64,000 bases of DNA from Streptomyces griseoloalbus (GTDB lineage: Bacteria > Actinomycetota > Actinomycetes > Streptomycetales > Streptomycetaceae), in the NCBI GenBank assembly GCA_014650015.1, contig BMUD01000006.1, positions 257,839 to 321,838 on the forward strand. Direction: 5' to 3'. The position numbers and the translations under genes were made by a program. The notes under the pieces were generated by a model. That model saw nothing but the letters and a program-made list of their open reading frames with translations. It ran no database searches and was not told where the DNA came from. Positions 50,088 through 64,000 of the stretch are shown one piece after another. Numbering within the stretch: position 1 is the stretch's first letter; each line of letters begins with the position of its first letter.

Positions 50088-52022
50088 GTGCAGTCACCAG
50101 ATGTCGCCCAGCCCTCCGCACCCTCCTCCCCCGCCGGTCCGGTCGTGGACGTCGAGCAGGCCGAGGCCGCGCTCGTCGAGCACTATCCACGGCTCGTGCG
50201 GCTCGCCTACCTGGTGCTGCCGTCCGGCAGGGGCCGCGGCAGGCGGGTGCTCACCGCGCACTGTCTGGTCCAGCGGGCCCTTCCGCGGGGCCGCACCCCG
50301 GCACCGGTGATCCCCGCCCAGCAGACCGGCCGCGACGGCGACCCCGGGTACGCGCTGATCCGCCTCCAGGTGGTGCGCACGGCGCTGGAGGCCGGCCTGC
50401 CACTGAAGCGCGGGGCATGGCCGAAGCGGGCGCAACTGCCGCCGCTGCTCCCCCAGGTGTGGGGCCTGAGGCTGTTCCCGCGCCCGGGCGGCGCCGACGA
50501 GCTCGCGCTGGACCAGCGGCTGGCCGCCCTGTCCGGTCCGGCCCGCGCCGCGCACGCGCTGCGCGGCCTGGAGCGGCTCCCGGACGGGGACGTGCGCGAG
50601 GTGCTCACGGCCGCCGGCGTCGCCGACGTGGACGCCGCGCTCGACGAGGCCGACGGGATCCGCGACGCGTACCGGCTGCTCGACTCCCCCGAGTTCGACC
50701 CCTGCTCGCTCCAGGCCCGGCCGACCGATCTGCTGCGCCGCCGCCGGCAGGTGAAGGCCTCGCTGGTCGCCGGGGCGGCGCTGGTGGTCTGCGGGACGCT
50801 GCTCGGGCTGCCGGGCGACGGCTGGGGCGGCGACGGCCCCGCGGCGCCCCCGTACGCGCGCAACCCCGCCGCACAGGCCGCGCTGGACCCGGGGAAGCTG
50901 ACGCGGGTCTCCCCCACCGCCTGGAAGACCGCCGCGCGCACCGACTTCTCCGTGTGGCCGGCGCGCGGCGACCTCACCGACGACCGGGGCCTGCTGCGCC
51001 GCGCCCTCGCCGTCTGGGCCCGGCCCGGCACGAGCGTCCAGGTGTCGGCGACCCCGGGCACCCCGTCCGGCGGCCCCGCCGGACCGCCCCAGCTGCTGTA
51101 CGCCGGGACGGTCGACACCGCGCGCGTGGTGATCCTGTACGACGGTCTGCGCATCGCCCGGTACGCCGAGCCGAGGGACGGCTCCCGGGGTGCCGCGCTC
51201 GACTTCGCCCGGGTCGACGGGGCCGGCCGGGACGAGGCGGGCGCGGTGGTGCTGAGCCGGGCGGACGGCAACGTCCGGTATCTGACGGCGCCCTGGGTGC
51301 GCGGCGCGGGCGAGCGGGACCTGCGCGCGCCGGGCTCCGGCGCGATGCGCCTCACCCTTACTGGCGGTGTGACCTCGCCCCTGGCCGGCCCCGCCCAGCG
51401 GCCGGAGCCGTGCACCTCGTGGAACGTGCTGCAACTGACCGACGCCGCCGGCACCCGGCTGGTGACCGATCTCGGCGAACTGGTCCCGGCGCGGCTCACC
51501 GCGGGGCCGCCCGACGCGCCGCGGCCGGCCTCCGGTGCCGAGGCGCTGCGCACCTGGGCGCCCTTCGCCTGCTCGCTGGCCGCGGTGCGCTCGGCGGGCG
51601 TACGGAGTGTGAACGCCTGGGCGTTCGCCGAGCAGCCACTGCCCGGCGCCGCGGAGGGCGGGGGCGGGTCGGCGGCGTGGGTGTGCACGCGGGCCGAGAC
51701 CTGGCGGGGCGGCGGCGCCCGGGTGCTGGCGCAGTTCCACACGCCGGGCGGGCGGTTCGGGGCGGTGGCGGCGAAGGCGCAGGACGTGCCGGCGTGCGGG
51801 GAGCGGGAGCCGCGGGTGCTCGCGGGGGTGCTGTGGAAGTCCGAGGCGGGTTCCTGGTACCTGCTGGCCGCCGGCAGCGACGACACCGCGTCGGTGAGGG
51901 CGACGGGCGGGGTCGAGGGCGCGGCGCGGGGTCGTCTGCTGACCGTCCGCGCCAAGAAGGGAGCCCGGGCGTACCTCGAGGGCACGCTGAAGAACGGGGA
52001 GCCGATCAGCGGCCTGCGCTAG
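50088..52022 (+). CDS. Membrane protein with degenerate ECF-sigma-like N terminus and exported domain
   Basis: A 644-aa protein. Residues about 22-65 (AEAALVEHYPRLVRLAYLVLP) resemble ECF sigma region 2. Residues 140-195 (LDQRLAALSGPARAAHALRG, then LPDGDVREVLTAAG) resemble region 4, although the recognition helix is poor. One membrane helix (about 222-241, QVKASLVAGAALVVCGTLLG) follows, then about 400 exported residues with several Cys and no recognised domain. Sigma-like parts fused to a membrane helix and an outside domain occur among actinobacterial ECF groups; here the DNA-binding ability looks lost. GTG at 50088. The TAG stop lies in the CTAG flank of the MITE-like element. Confidence 0.8.
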   Translation: MQSPDVAQPSAPSSPAGPVVDVEQAEAALVEHYPRLVRLAYLVLPSGRGRGRRVLTAHCLVQRALPRGRTPAPVIPAQQTGRDGDPGYALIRLQVVRTALEAGLPLKRGAWPKRAQLPPLLPQVWGLRLFPRPGGADELALDQRLAALSGPARAAHALRGLERLPDGDVREVLTAAGVADVDAALDEADGIRDAYRLLDSPEFDPCSLQARPTDLLRRRRQVKASLVAGAALVVCGTLLGLPGDGWGGDGPAAPPYARNPAAQAALDPGKLTRVSPTAWKTAARTDFSVWPARGDLTDDRGLLRRALAVWARPGTSVQVSATPGTPSGGPAGPPQLLYAGTVDTARVVILYDGLRIARYAEPRDGSRGAALDFARVDGAGRDEAGAVVLSRADGNVRYLTAPWVRGAGERDLRAPGSGAMRLTLTGGVTSPLAGPAQRPEPCTSWNVLQLTDAAGTRLVTDLGELVPARLTAGPPDAPRPASGAEALRTWAPFACSLAAVRSAGVRSVNAWAFAEQPLPGAAEGGGGSAAWVCTRAETWRGGGARVLAQFHTPGGRFGAVAAKAQDVPACGEREPRVLAGVLWKSEAGSWYLLAAGSDDTASVRATGGVEGAARGRLLTVRAKKGARAYLEGTLKNGEPISGLR

Positions 52023-52182
52023 GACCTGTCTGACAATTCCCGCCTGCCTCGCGACGCCATGCACGCACTCTCGCCGCACCGGGCGCAGAGCCGAGTACAT
52101 CCACCCGGCACGCCGAGAGCACGCACCTGACGCCGCGAGGCCGCCCTGCGGGCGACGACGCGAAGGGTCAGACAGGCCCTAG
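52019..52182. mobile_element. MITE-like element with 12-bp inverted ends and CTAG duplication
   Basis: CTAG at 52019-52022 and again at 52179-52182 enclose 156 bp whose ends are GACCTGTCTGAC (52023-52034) and GTCAGACAGGCC (52167-52178), inverted repeats with one mismatch. The inside has no coding frame of note. Size, inverted ends and a 4-bp target copy indicate a non-autonomous transposon (inference). The left 18 bases CTGTCTGACAATTCCCGC (52026-52043) recur at 38919-38936. Confidence 0.75.
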
Positions 52183-52238
52183 GGCCAACCGGTCGGTCCG
52201 GGCCGTTCGAGGCCGGATTCGATCGGTAAGGTGTTCGC

Positions 52239-52931
52239 ATGACTACCGGGGCGCGTCGCAGAATGGGAGTCGAGGAGCGGCGGCAGCAGTTGATCGGCGT
52301 GGCCCTCGAACTGTTCAGCCGGCGTTCGCCCGACGAGGTCTCCATCGACGAGATAGCGTCGCGGGCGGGCATCTCGCGCCCGCTGGTGTATCACTACTTC
52401 CCCGGCAAACTCAGCCTCTACGAGGCCGCGTTGCGGCGTGCGGCGGAGGATCTGGCGTCCCGGTTCGCCGAACCGCACGAGGGCCCGCTGGGTTCGCGGC
52501 TGCGGCGGGTGATGGTGCGGTTCTTCGACTTCGTCGACGAGCACGGCCCCGGTTTCTCCGCCCTGATGCGCGGCGGCCCGGCGGTGGGCTCCTCGACGAC
52601 CAACGCGCTGATCGACTCCGTACGGCAGGCCGCGTATGACCAGATGCTGTCGCACATGGGTGTGGTGGGTCCGGTGCCGGCGCGGCTGGAGCTGGTGGTG
52701 CGCTCCTGGATCTCGCTCGTCGAGTCGACGGCGCTGATCTGGCTGGACGGGCGGCGCATCCCGCGCGCCGAGCTGGAGGCGCAGCTGGTGCAGGACTTCG
52801 CCGCGCTCGCCGCCGTGGCAGCCGCCCGGGACGAGGAGCTGGCCGCACTGCTGCGCGGGCTGCTGAAGAACGAGCCGGGTGACGGGCCGTTCACCGACCT
52901 GGCCACCCGGCTGATCTCACTGGCGTCCTGA
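52239..52931 (+). CDS. TetR-family transcriptional regulator
   Basis: A 230-aa repressor-type regulator. N-terminal helix-turn-helix: RRQQLIGVALELFSRRSPDEVSIDEIASRAGISRPLVYHYFPGKLSLYEAAL in pieces. The helical ligand domain (about 80-215) contains FFDFVDEHGPGFSALMRGG and WISLVESTALIWLDGRRIPRAEL. Ligand and targets unknown. ATG at 52239, 57 bases after the transposon-like element, which may have changed its promoter. Its 3' end overlaps the convergent tautomerase gene by 15 bases. Confidence 0.92.
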   Translation: MTTGARRRMGVEERRQQLIGVALELFSRRSPDEVSIDEIASRAGISRPLVYHYFPGKLSLYEAALRRAAEDLASRFAEPHEGPLGSRLRRVMVRFFDFVDEHGPGFSALMRGGPAVGSSTTNALIDSVRQAAYDQMLSHMGVVGPVPARLELVVRSWISLVESTALIWLDGRRIPRAELEAQLVQDFAALAAVAAARDEELAALLRGLLKNEPGDGPFTDLATRLISLAS

Positions 52932-53300
52932 GACGGAGCCCGTCCACTCCTCGAACTTCCGGTAGGAGGCGTCGAGTTCGCGGACCTCGGCGGAGGCGTG
53001 CAGGGTCAGGTCCCCGCCCGGCTTCACGTACTGCCGCAGCAGGTCCAGCACGGCCTCGGTGAGCCGGGCCTTGGTCTCCTCGGTCCGGCCGGGCAGCAGG
53101 GCGATGTGGACGTGTACGAGGGCGTGCCCGTCGGTGTCGGGGCCGACCACGACGTCCTCGGTCCGCCGGAACCGTGTCTTGCACGCCGGCGGCTTGGCGG
53201 CCGCGATGTCCACGACGGCGGTGTGCAGGTCCCGCGCGAAGGCGGGCCGGTCGAAGCCGTCCGCCAGTCGCTCGGAGTAGTCGACGGTGATCTGCGGCAT
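52917..53300 (-). CDS. 5-carboxymethyl-2-hydroxymuconate isomerase (CHMI)-family tautomerase
   Basis: A 127-aa trimeric tautomerase-superfamily protein. MPQITVDYSERLADGFDRPAF gives the catalytic Pro after Met removal. Further: PPACKTRFRRTEDVVVGPDTDGHALVHVHIALLPGR in pieces and KARLTEAVLDLLRQYV. CHMI acts in homoprotocatechuate breakdown, but none of that pathway is near, so the substrate is unproven. ATG at 53300 with AGGAGG. Confidence 0.88.
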   Translation of the reverse strand: MPQITVDYSERLADGFDRPAFARDLHTAVVDIAAAKPPACKTRFRRTEDVVVGPDTDGHALVHVHIALLPGRTEETKARLTEAVLDLLRQYVKPGGDLTLHASAEVRELDASYRKFEEWTGSVSGRQ

Positions 53301-53356
53301 GAGCCCTCCTGTTCCGGGTCAGAAGGGCTCACCCTAGCCGCAGCCGCGCCGGCCGG

Positions 53357-58768
<5,412 letters not shown>

Positions 58769-58870
58769 GGCGTGAACTCCTTGCGCTTACGGCTCATGTG
58801 GATCGACCCCACGCCACGGCACGGCCTGTTTCGGCCACCTCACCGGAGCGTCGGCGTGACCGTATCCCCG

Positions 58871-58918
58871 TTGAAAGCTTTACAGCAAGGGTTGTGAAAG
58901 TAACGGTAAGGACTTGCA
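58871..58918 (-). promoter_or_regulatory. Candidate MalR operator region of the pullulanase gene
   Basis: Read on the minus strand, CTTGC-TGTAAAG-CTTTCAA is followed and preceded by further CTTTCA and GCAAG half-sites. Streptomyces amylase and mal promoters carry CTTGCAG/CTTTC-type repeats bound by the LacI-family MalR (Reg1). Matching is by eye. Confidence 0.45.
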
Positions 58919-58925
58919 TACGGGT

Positions 58926-58966
58926 GCGGGCCGCGCCGCCGCCCCGTGAACGGCGGCGCGGCCCGC
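58926..58966 (-). terminator. Terminator of the alpha-amylase gene
   Basis: A perfect 16-bp stem (58926-58941 with 58951-58966), 9-nt loop, just after the amylase stop. Confidence 0.85.
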
Positions 58967-58972
58967 GCGCGT

Positions 58973-60346
58973 TCAGCAGCTCGACTTGCCCGCGTACACC
59001 GCGAGGGCCGTGTTGCTGCCGAGGGTGGCGGTGAGCTGGCCGGAGCCGTTCACCGTCACGGTCGTGTTGTTCTGGACGTTGCAGTACGTGCCCGCCGGGA
59101 GGGAGGTCTGGTAGGTGCGGGTCAGGGAGCCGGACTCGTGGTTGATGGCCACGAAGCCCTTGCCGCCCCGGCCGAAGGCGATCGCGTCGCCGCCGTTGTC
59201 CCACCAGTTGGTGACCGACTGGCCCCGGGTCGCGTTGCGGAAGGCGACCATGGACTTGATCTCCGTCCAGGCGTGCTGGCACTTCCAGCCGCTCTGCCAG
59301 CAGGCGTCGACCCGGCCCCCGTTCGGGGGTCCGGCGTCGTGGTCGGTGAACTCGTAGCCGGAGTTGATGTCGGGGGCGCCGTAGGGCCAGGCCAGCATGA
59401 AGACGTTGGCCAGGGTGTAGGTGGCGTTGTCCTTGTAGCTCAGCGTGCTGCCGTTGCGCTCGGTGTCGTGGTTGTCGACGAAGACGCCGGAGACGGAGCT
59501 GTTCATGTAGCCCCAGCCCTCGCCGTAGTTCTTCAGGTAGGCGAGGTTCTCGTTGTTGAAGACCCGCTTGAGGTCGTAGGCGTAGCGGAACTCCTGGACG
59601 TCGCCGTTGCCCGTGTACTCGGTGGGCTGGACGGCCTCCCCGGCGCCGTGGATGACCTCCTGCTTCCAGTACACGCCGGGGTTGCTCAGGCGGGACTTGA
59701 TGTTGGCCAGGTCGGCGGCCGGCATGTGCTTGGCCGCGTCGACACGGAAGCCGTCCACACCGAGGGAGAGCAGGTCGTTGAGGTACCCGGCGACGGTCTT
59801 GCGGACGTACTCCTCGCCGGTGTCCAGGTCGGCCAGTCCGACCAGCTCGCAGTTCTGGACGTTCCCGCGGTCCTGGTAGTTGGTGATCTGCGAGGTGCAG
59901 TTGTCGAAGTCGTACGAGGAGTACAGACCGGGGTAGTTGTACTTCGTGTACGAGGAGCCGCCGGTGCCGGTGCCGTTGCCCGCCGACATGTGGTTGATGA
60001 CGGTGTCGGCGACCACCTTCACCCCGGCCGCGTGACAGGTGTTCACCATGTTCCGGAACGCGGCGCGGTCACCGAGGCGGCCGGCGATCTTGTAGCTCAC
60101 CGGCTGGTAGGACGTCCACCACTGGGAGCCCTGTATGTGCTCGGCGGGCGGGGAGACCTGGACGTATCCGTATCCGGCGGGGCCGAGGGTGTTGGTGCAC
60201 TCGCGGGCGACGGAGGCGAAGTTCCATTCGAAGAGGACGGCGGTGACGTCCTTGGTGCCCGGCGGTGAGGCCTCCGCACCGGTCGGGGCCATGACAACCG
60301 AGGCGGCCGCGAGGGCGACGGCCCCGGAGAGGGTTCTGCGTGCCAT
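58973..60346 (-). CDS. Secreted alpha-amylase, GH13
   Basis: A 457-aa exported endo-amylase. Signal [26 protein letters not shown]. The GH13 barrel (about 38-370) is of the animal/Streptomyces type: [30 protein letters not shown] (catalytic Asp), [11 protein letters not shown] (catalytic Glu) and [13 protein letters not shown] (third Asp). The C-terminal beta domain ends with [13 protein letters not shown]. No starch-binding domain. ATG at 60346 with AGAAGGAA; an ATG 18 bases upstream is less well placed. Confidence 0.95.
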   Translation of the reverse strand: MARRTLSGAVALAAASVVMAPTGAEASPPGTKDVTAVLFEWNFASVARECTNTLGPAGYGYVQVSPPAEHIQGSQWWTSYQPVSYKIAGRLGDRAAFRNMVNTCHAAGVKVVADTVINHMSAGNGTGTGGSSYTKYNYPGLYSSYDFDNCTSQITNYQDRGNVQNCELVGLADLDTGEEYVRKTVAGYLNDLLSLGVDGFRVDAAKHMPAADLANIKSRLSNPGVYWKQEVIHGAGEAVQPTEYTGNGDVQEFRYAYDLKRVFNNENLAYLKNYGEGWGYMNSSVSGVFVDNHDTERNGSTLSYKDNATYTLANVFMLAWPYGAPDINSGYEFTDHDAGPPNGGRVDACWQSGWKCQHAWTEIKSMVAFRNATRGQSVTNWWDNGGDAIAFGRGGKGFVAINHESGSLTRTYQTSLPAGTYCNVQNNTTVTVNGSGQLTATLGSNTALAVYAGKSSC

Positions 60347-60403
60347 GTGGGGTTCCTTCTTCATCGAAGGGTGTGGGGAAACCGCCCAAGTCGCCTGAAG
60401 CTT

Positions 60404-60430
60404 CTTGCAGAAAACTTCAGCAACCTTGCG
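60404..60430 (-). promoter_or_regulatory. Candidate MalR operator of the alpha-amylase gene
   Basis: CTTGCAGAAAACTTCAGCAA (60404-60423) followed by CCTTGCG. TTGC-N12-GCAA forms an inverted repeat and CTTGC recurs. It lies about 60 bases upstream of the amylase start, where amylase promoters of Streptomyces carry their repeat operators. Confidence 0.55.
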
Positions 60431-60523
60431 GCACCGCAGATGTTAGAGGCCCGCCACCCGAAAGGGCAGCGGGCCGTACCGACTTGTATGAAAAAAGTTG
60501 CGGACCGGACGGAGGTCCGAAGG

Positions 60524-62218
60524 TCAGCCCGTGGTCCACCACACGGTGGTGTCGGCCGGGACCTCCGCCTCGCCGGCCGTCTGGGCCACCTCGCCGCTGG
60601 CGAGCAGCACCCGCCCGTAGGCCGGGGTCGTCACCGGCTCCCCCGTGGTGTTGGCGACGCACACGAACTCCCCGCGCCGGAAGGCGAGGACGCCCTCGGG
60701 GGCCCGCAGCCACTCCACCGCGTCGCCCGCGCCCAGGTCGGCCTGCTCCCGGCGCACGGCGAGCGCGGACCGGTACAGCTCCAGCGTCGAGCCCGGCTCA
60801 CCGGTCTGCGCCTCGATGCTCAGCTCGCCCCAGCCCTCCGGCTGCGGCAGCCAGCTGCCTCCCTCACCGAAGCCGTACGACGAGCCCTCCCGCGTCCACG
60901 GGATCGGCACCCGGCAGCCGTCACGGAAGCCGTCCTGGCCCGCGCCCCGGAAGTACGCCGGGTCCTGGCGCACCTCGTCCGGCAGGTCCACGACGTCCGG
61001 CAGGCCCAGCTCCTCGCCCTGGTAGACGTACGCCGACCCGGGCAGCGCCAGCATCAGCAGCGTCGCCGCACGGGCCCGGCGCAACCCCAGTTCGCGGTCG
61101 CCGGCCAGGCGGATCTGGGTGCCGAGCCCCGCCGGGTTGGCGAAGCGGGTGGCGTGCCGGGTGACGTCGTGGTTGGACAGCACCCAGGTGGCCGGGGCCC
61201 CGACCGGGCGCATGGAGTCCAGGGTGCGGTCGATGACCGTGCGCAGTTCCTCGGCGTCCCAGTGGGTACCCAGGTACTGGAAGTTGAACGCCTGGTGCAG
61301 CTCGTCCGGGCGGACGTAGTTGGCGGTGCGCTCGACGGTCGGGGTCCAGGCCTCGGCGACGAAGATGCGCTCGCCGGAGTACTCGTCGAGGATCAGACGC
61401 CACTGGCGGTAGATGTCGTGGACGCCGTCCTGGTCGAAGAACGGCATGACATCGTTGCCCAGCAGCTTCAACTGCTCGTGCGAGCCGAGGTCGGGCAGGC
61501 CCTCCGCCTTCACCATGCCGTGGGCCACGTCGATGCGGAAGCCGTCGACGCCCATGTCCAGCCAGAACCGCAGGATCGAGCGGAACTCGTCGCCGACCGC
61601 CGGGTGCTCCCAGTTGAAGTCGGGCTGCTCGGGCGCGAAGAGGTGCAGGTACCACTCACCGGGCGTGCCGTCGGGCTCGGTGACGCGGGTCCAGGCGGGG
61701 CCGCCGAAGATCGACTCCCAGTCGTTGGGCGGCAGGTCACCGTCCGCGCCCTTGCCGGGCCGGAAGTGGTAGCGCTCCCGCAGGGGGGAGCCGGGGCCCT
61801 CGGCGACGGCCCGCTTGAACCACTCGTGCTGGTCCGAGGAGTGGTTGGGCACCAGATCGACGATGATCCTCAGGCCCAGTCCGTGGGCGTCCCGGATCAG
61901 CGCGTCCGCGTCGAGCAGGGTGCCGAACATGGGGTCGACGGCGCGGTAGTCGGCGACGTCGTAGCCGGCGTCGGCCTGCGGCGAGGCGTAGAAGGGGCTG
62001 AGCCACACGGCGTCCACGCCGAGGTCGCGCAGGTACGGCAGGCGGGAGCGGATGCCCTCCAGGTCGCCCATGCCGTCGCCGTTGCTGTCGGCGAAGCTGC
62101 GCGGGTACACCTGGTAGATCACCGCGTCCCGCCACCAGTCGCGGCGCCGGGCGACTGTGGCGACGGCCGCGTCGGTGGTGGGGGTCGGGGCCGGTGCGGC
62201 GGAGTGCTGCTGGCTCAT
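60524..62218 (-). CDS. aglA: Alpha-glucosidase, GH13 (maltodextrin)
   Basis: A 564-aa cytoplasmic enzyme (no signal peptide) that splits maltose and maltodextrins brought in by MalEFG. RRDWWRDAVIYQVYPRSFADSNGDGMGDLEGI in pieces is the oligo-1,6/alpha-glucosidase start. Catalytic regions: DLVPNHSSDQH, GVDGFRIDVAHGMVKAEG, IFVAEAWTPTVERT and VLSNHDVTRHATRF. ATG at 62218 (MSQQHSAAPAP). Lies 147 bp after malG, in the order malE-malF-malG-aglA of other Streptomyces. Symbol from that context. Confidence 0.93.
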   Translation of the reverse strand: MSQQHSAAPAPTPTTDAAVATVARRRDWWRDAVIYQVYPRSFADSNGDGMGDLEGIRSRLPYLRDLGVDAVWLSPFYASPQADAGYDVADYRAVDPMFGTLLDADALIRDAHGLGLRIIVDLVPNHSSDQHEWFKRAVAEGPGSPLRERYHFRPGKGADGDLPPNDWESIFGGPAWTRVTEPDGTPGEWYLHLFAPEQPDFNWEHPAVGDEFRSILRFWLDMGVDGFRIDVAHGMVKAEGLPDLGSHEQLKLLGNDVMPFFDQDGVHDIYRQWRLILDEYSGERIFVAEAWTPTVERTANYVRPDELHQAFNFQYLGTHWDAEELRTVIDRTLDSMRPVGAPATWVLSNHDVTRHATRFANPAGLGTQIRLAGDRELGLRRARAATLLMLALPGSAYVYQGEELGLPDVVDLPDEVRQDPAYFRGAGQDGFRDGCRVPIPWTREGSSYGFGEGGSWLPQPEGWGELSIEAQTGEPGSTLELYRSALAVRREQADLGAGDAVEWLRAPEGVLAFRRGEFVCVANTTGEPVTTPAYGRVLLASGEVAQTAGEAEVPADTTVWWTTG

Positions 62219-62365
62219 GTCGTCCTTGATACGAGTTTCGGTCGGGAAGGCGAGTGGAGGGGCGGCTGTGGGACAGGGCGGCCGCGGTGACAGCGGGGTC
62301 GGATGGACACCGCGGCCGCCCACCCGCGCGAGTCAGGCACGCGGGAGTCGCTGACGCGAAGGGGG

Positions 62366-63277
62366 TCAGCCCTTCGTGCCGCCGGCGGTGAGGCCGGTGA
62401 CCAGGTTCTTCTGCACGAGGTAGAAGAACGCGGAGACCGGTATCGCGATCAGGACCGCGGTGGCGGCCATGAGGTTGCGCTGTGCGTCGTGCTCGCTGAC
62501 GAAGCTCTGCAGACCGACGGCGAGCGTGTACTTCTCGTCGTCGAGCATGAACGTCGTGGCGAAGGCGACCTCGCCGAACGCGGTGATGAAGCTGTAGAAC
62601 GCGGCGACCGCCAGACCCGGCTTGGCGAGCGGCAGGATCAGCCGTGCGAACGTGCCGATGGGGGTCAGCCCGTCGACCCGTCCCGCCTCGTCGATCTCGA
62701 ACGGGATGGTGTCGAAGTAGCCCTTCATCAGCCAGGCGCAGTAGGGCACCGCCGTCGAGCAGTAGACGAGGATGAGTCCAAGGTAGCTGTCGATGAGCCG
62801 CAGGTCCGAGAGGATCTGGTACATCGGCACCATCAGGACGGCCACCGGGAACATCTGGGTGACCAGGAGCACCCACATGAACTTCTTGTAGCCCGGGAAA
62901 CGCATGCGGGAGACCGCGTAGCCGGTGGTGGCGGCGACCAGGACGCCGATGACCGTGGTCCCGAGCGAGACGATCAGCGAGCTCTTCAGCCAGTCGAAGA
63001 AGTTCGTGTTCTGCAGGACGAACGTGTAGTTGTCCAGCGTCATCTTGCCCCAGATGCCGCCGGGACGCAGATAGTCGTCCTTGTCGGGGCCGAGGGACAG
63101 GAAGACCAGCCAGGCGACCGGGAACAGCGCGATCGCGCTGGCCACGATCAGCACACCGTGCGAGGTGAGACGGGCCAGAGGGCTGCCCTCGCCGCGCCGG
63201 CGCGTCGCGCGGGGCGGGGTCTTCTCGTCGGCAGGCCGGTCCGCCGGAGCAGTGGTGGTGACGGTGGTGGTGCTCAT
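62366..63277 (-). CDS. malG: Maltose/maltodextrin ABC permease MalG
   Basis: A 303-aa inner-membrane permease with six helices. First helix LIVASAIALFPVAWLVFLSLG; the EAA loop is EIDEAGRVDGLTPIGTFARLILPLAKPGL in pieces, which docks on the ATPase (MsiK in Streptomyces, encoded elsewhere). C terminus GLTAGGTKG. ATG at 63277, 13 bp after the malF stop. Confidence 0.95.
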   Translation of the reverse strand: MSTTTVTTTAPADRPADEKTPPRATRRRGEGSPLARLTSHGVLIVASAIALFPVAWLVFLSLGPDKDDYLRPGGIWGKMTLDNYTFVLQNTNFFDWLKSSLIVSLGTTVIGVLVAATTGYAVSRMRFPGYKKFMWVLLVTQMFPVAVLMVPMYQILSDLRLIDSYLGLILVYCSTAVPYCAWLMKGYFDTIPFEIDEAGRVDGLTPIGTFARLILPLAKPGLAVAAFYSFITAFGEVAFATTFMLDDEKYTLAVGLQSFVSEHDAQRNLMAATAVLIAIPVSAFFYLVQKNLVTGLTAGGTKG

Positions 63278-63290
63278 GGGGACTCCTGCC

Positions 63291-64000
63291 TCAGATCGCG
63301 AGCTGCTGCTCATTGCGGTTCAGCCAGCGGCGGTAGAAGGAGGTGAAGACGACCAGGATGGCCAGCAGCAGCATGCCGTAGGCCGCGGACTGCGCGAAGT
63401 CGCGCGGCTGCTGCCCGAAGCCGAGCTGGTAGGCCCAGGTCACGAGGATCTGCGCGTCCGGGGCGGTGTTGCCGAACAGCAGGAAGATGACGGCGAACTG
63501 GTTGAACGTCCAGATGATGCCGAGCAGCACCACGGTGGAGCTGACCGAGCGCAGGCCGGGCAGGGTGACGTGGCGGAACCGCTGCCAGGCGTTGGCGCCG
63601 TCCATCTCGGCCGCCTCGTACAGGCTGGCGTCGATGGACTGCAGGCCTCCGAGCAGGGAGACCATCATGAACGGCACACCGCACCAGGTGTTGACCATGA
63701 TCGCGGCGAACCGCTGCCAGAAGGTGTCCTCCAGCCACAGCGGTGTCGGCAGGCCCAGGGCGTCCAGGCCGGAGTTGATGATGCCCGCGTCGGCGAGCAT
63801 GAAGCGCCAGCCGAAGACGGTGACGAAGGTCGGCACGGCCCACGGCAGGATCAGGAGCAGCCGGTAGAGGGTGCGGCCCCGCAGCTTCTGGTTGAGCAGC
63901 AGGGCGAGGCCCAGGCCGATGCCGTAGTGCAGGGCGACACAGGCGGCCGTCCACACGATCGTCCAGATGAAGTGCGACCAGAAGCGGTCGTAGGCGGTCT
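63291..64000 (-). CDS. malF: Maltose/maltodextrin ABC permease MalF, N-terminal part outside the window
   Basis: The last 236 codons of the partner permease; the frame runs off the right edge. Visible helices include VWTAACVALHYGIGLGLALLLNQ, LLILPWAVPTFVTVFGWRF and GMLLLAILVVFTSFYRRWL. The EAA loop is YEAAEMDGANAWQRFRHVTLPGLR in pieces. The reading toward the edge (FWSHFIWTIVWTAA) continues the membrane domain. Confidence 0.95.
   Translation of the reverse strand, partial: TAYDRFWSHFIWTIVWTAACVALHYGIGLGLALLLNQKLRGRTLYRLLLILPWAVPTFVTVFGWRFMLADAGIINSGLDALGLPTPLWLEDTFWQRFAAIMVNTWCGVPFMMVSLLGGLQSIDASLYEAAEMDGANAWQRFRHVTLPGLRSVSSTVVLLGIIWTFNQFAVIFLLFGNTAPDAQILVTWAYQLGFGQQPRDFAQSAAYGMLLLAILVVFTSFYRRWLNRNEQQLAI

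Overview
The window is a high-GC actinobacterial chromosome segment, almost certainly Streptomyces. The support is a very high third-position G+C, frequent GTG and TTG starts, and a gene order (pspA, cobU/cobT/cobS, pepA, lpd, a two-lipoyl E2, aceE, lipB, lipA, glnA, glnII, pullulanase, amylase, alpha-glucosidase, malG/malF) that I recall as the SCO2165-SCO2230 stretch of S. coelicolor. It reads as core chromosome. No prophage, complete insertion sequence, CRISPR array, tRNA or rRNA was seen. One small MITE-like element and a probable solo end of the same family are present.

Region by region. 1-5.1 kb: the 5' part of an RND exporter, a NarL-type two-component pair, and the PspA/PspAA envelope-stress pair. 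5.4-13.4 kb: a DUF3043 membrane protein, two methyltransferases, and a dispersed cobalamin set (a CobU with an extra N-terminal hydrolase-like domain, CobT, CobS) with membrane proteins between them. 13.4-14.2 kb: a GH114 lipoprotein. 14.5-23.5 kb: leucyl aminopeptidase, then E3 (lpd), E2 with two lipoyl domains, a GntR regulator and the E1 pyruvate dehydrogenase (aceE). 23.6-32.7 kb: assorted single genes (WYL regulator, DUF4240, PGRP-type amidase with a coupled 59-aa ORF, MarP-like serine protease, GNAT, SDR, FAD oxidoreductase, HTH/TPR regulator). 33.1-35.0 kb: lipB and lipA, whose product lipoate is attached to the E2 encoded 14 kb away. 35.3-44.4 kb: nitrogen assimilation, with glnA, glnII, both preceded by four-part GlnR boxes, and a winged-helix regulator that fits GlnRII. 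44.5-53.3 kb: an epimerase, a second two-component system, secreted DUF1996 and lipoprotein genes, a membrane protein with a degenerate sigma-factor-like N terminus, the MITE-like element, a TetR regulator and a CHMI-family tautomerase. 53.4-64 kb: extracellular and intracellular maltodextrin use, with a 1803-aa two-catalytic-domain amylase-pullulanase, a secreted alpha-amylase, an alpha-glucosidase, MalG and the 3' part of malF.

Many genes end in long perfect hairpins, listed as terminators. The most unusual items are: the 160-bp element with 12-bp inverted ends between CTAG duplications, with its end sequence repeated 13 kb away; the sigma-like domain fused to a membrane helix and an exported domain; the CobU fusion; several very small genes (40 aa after glnII; 59 aa overlapping the amidase by ATGA); a 17-bp palindrome inside the aceE promoter; and tandem repeats in front of lipB, after the FAD oxidoreductase, and at the 3' end of cobT.
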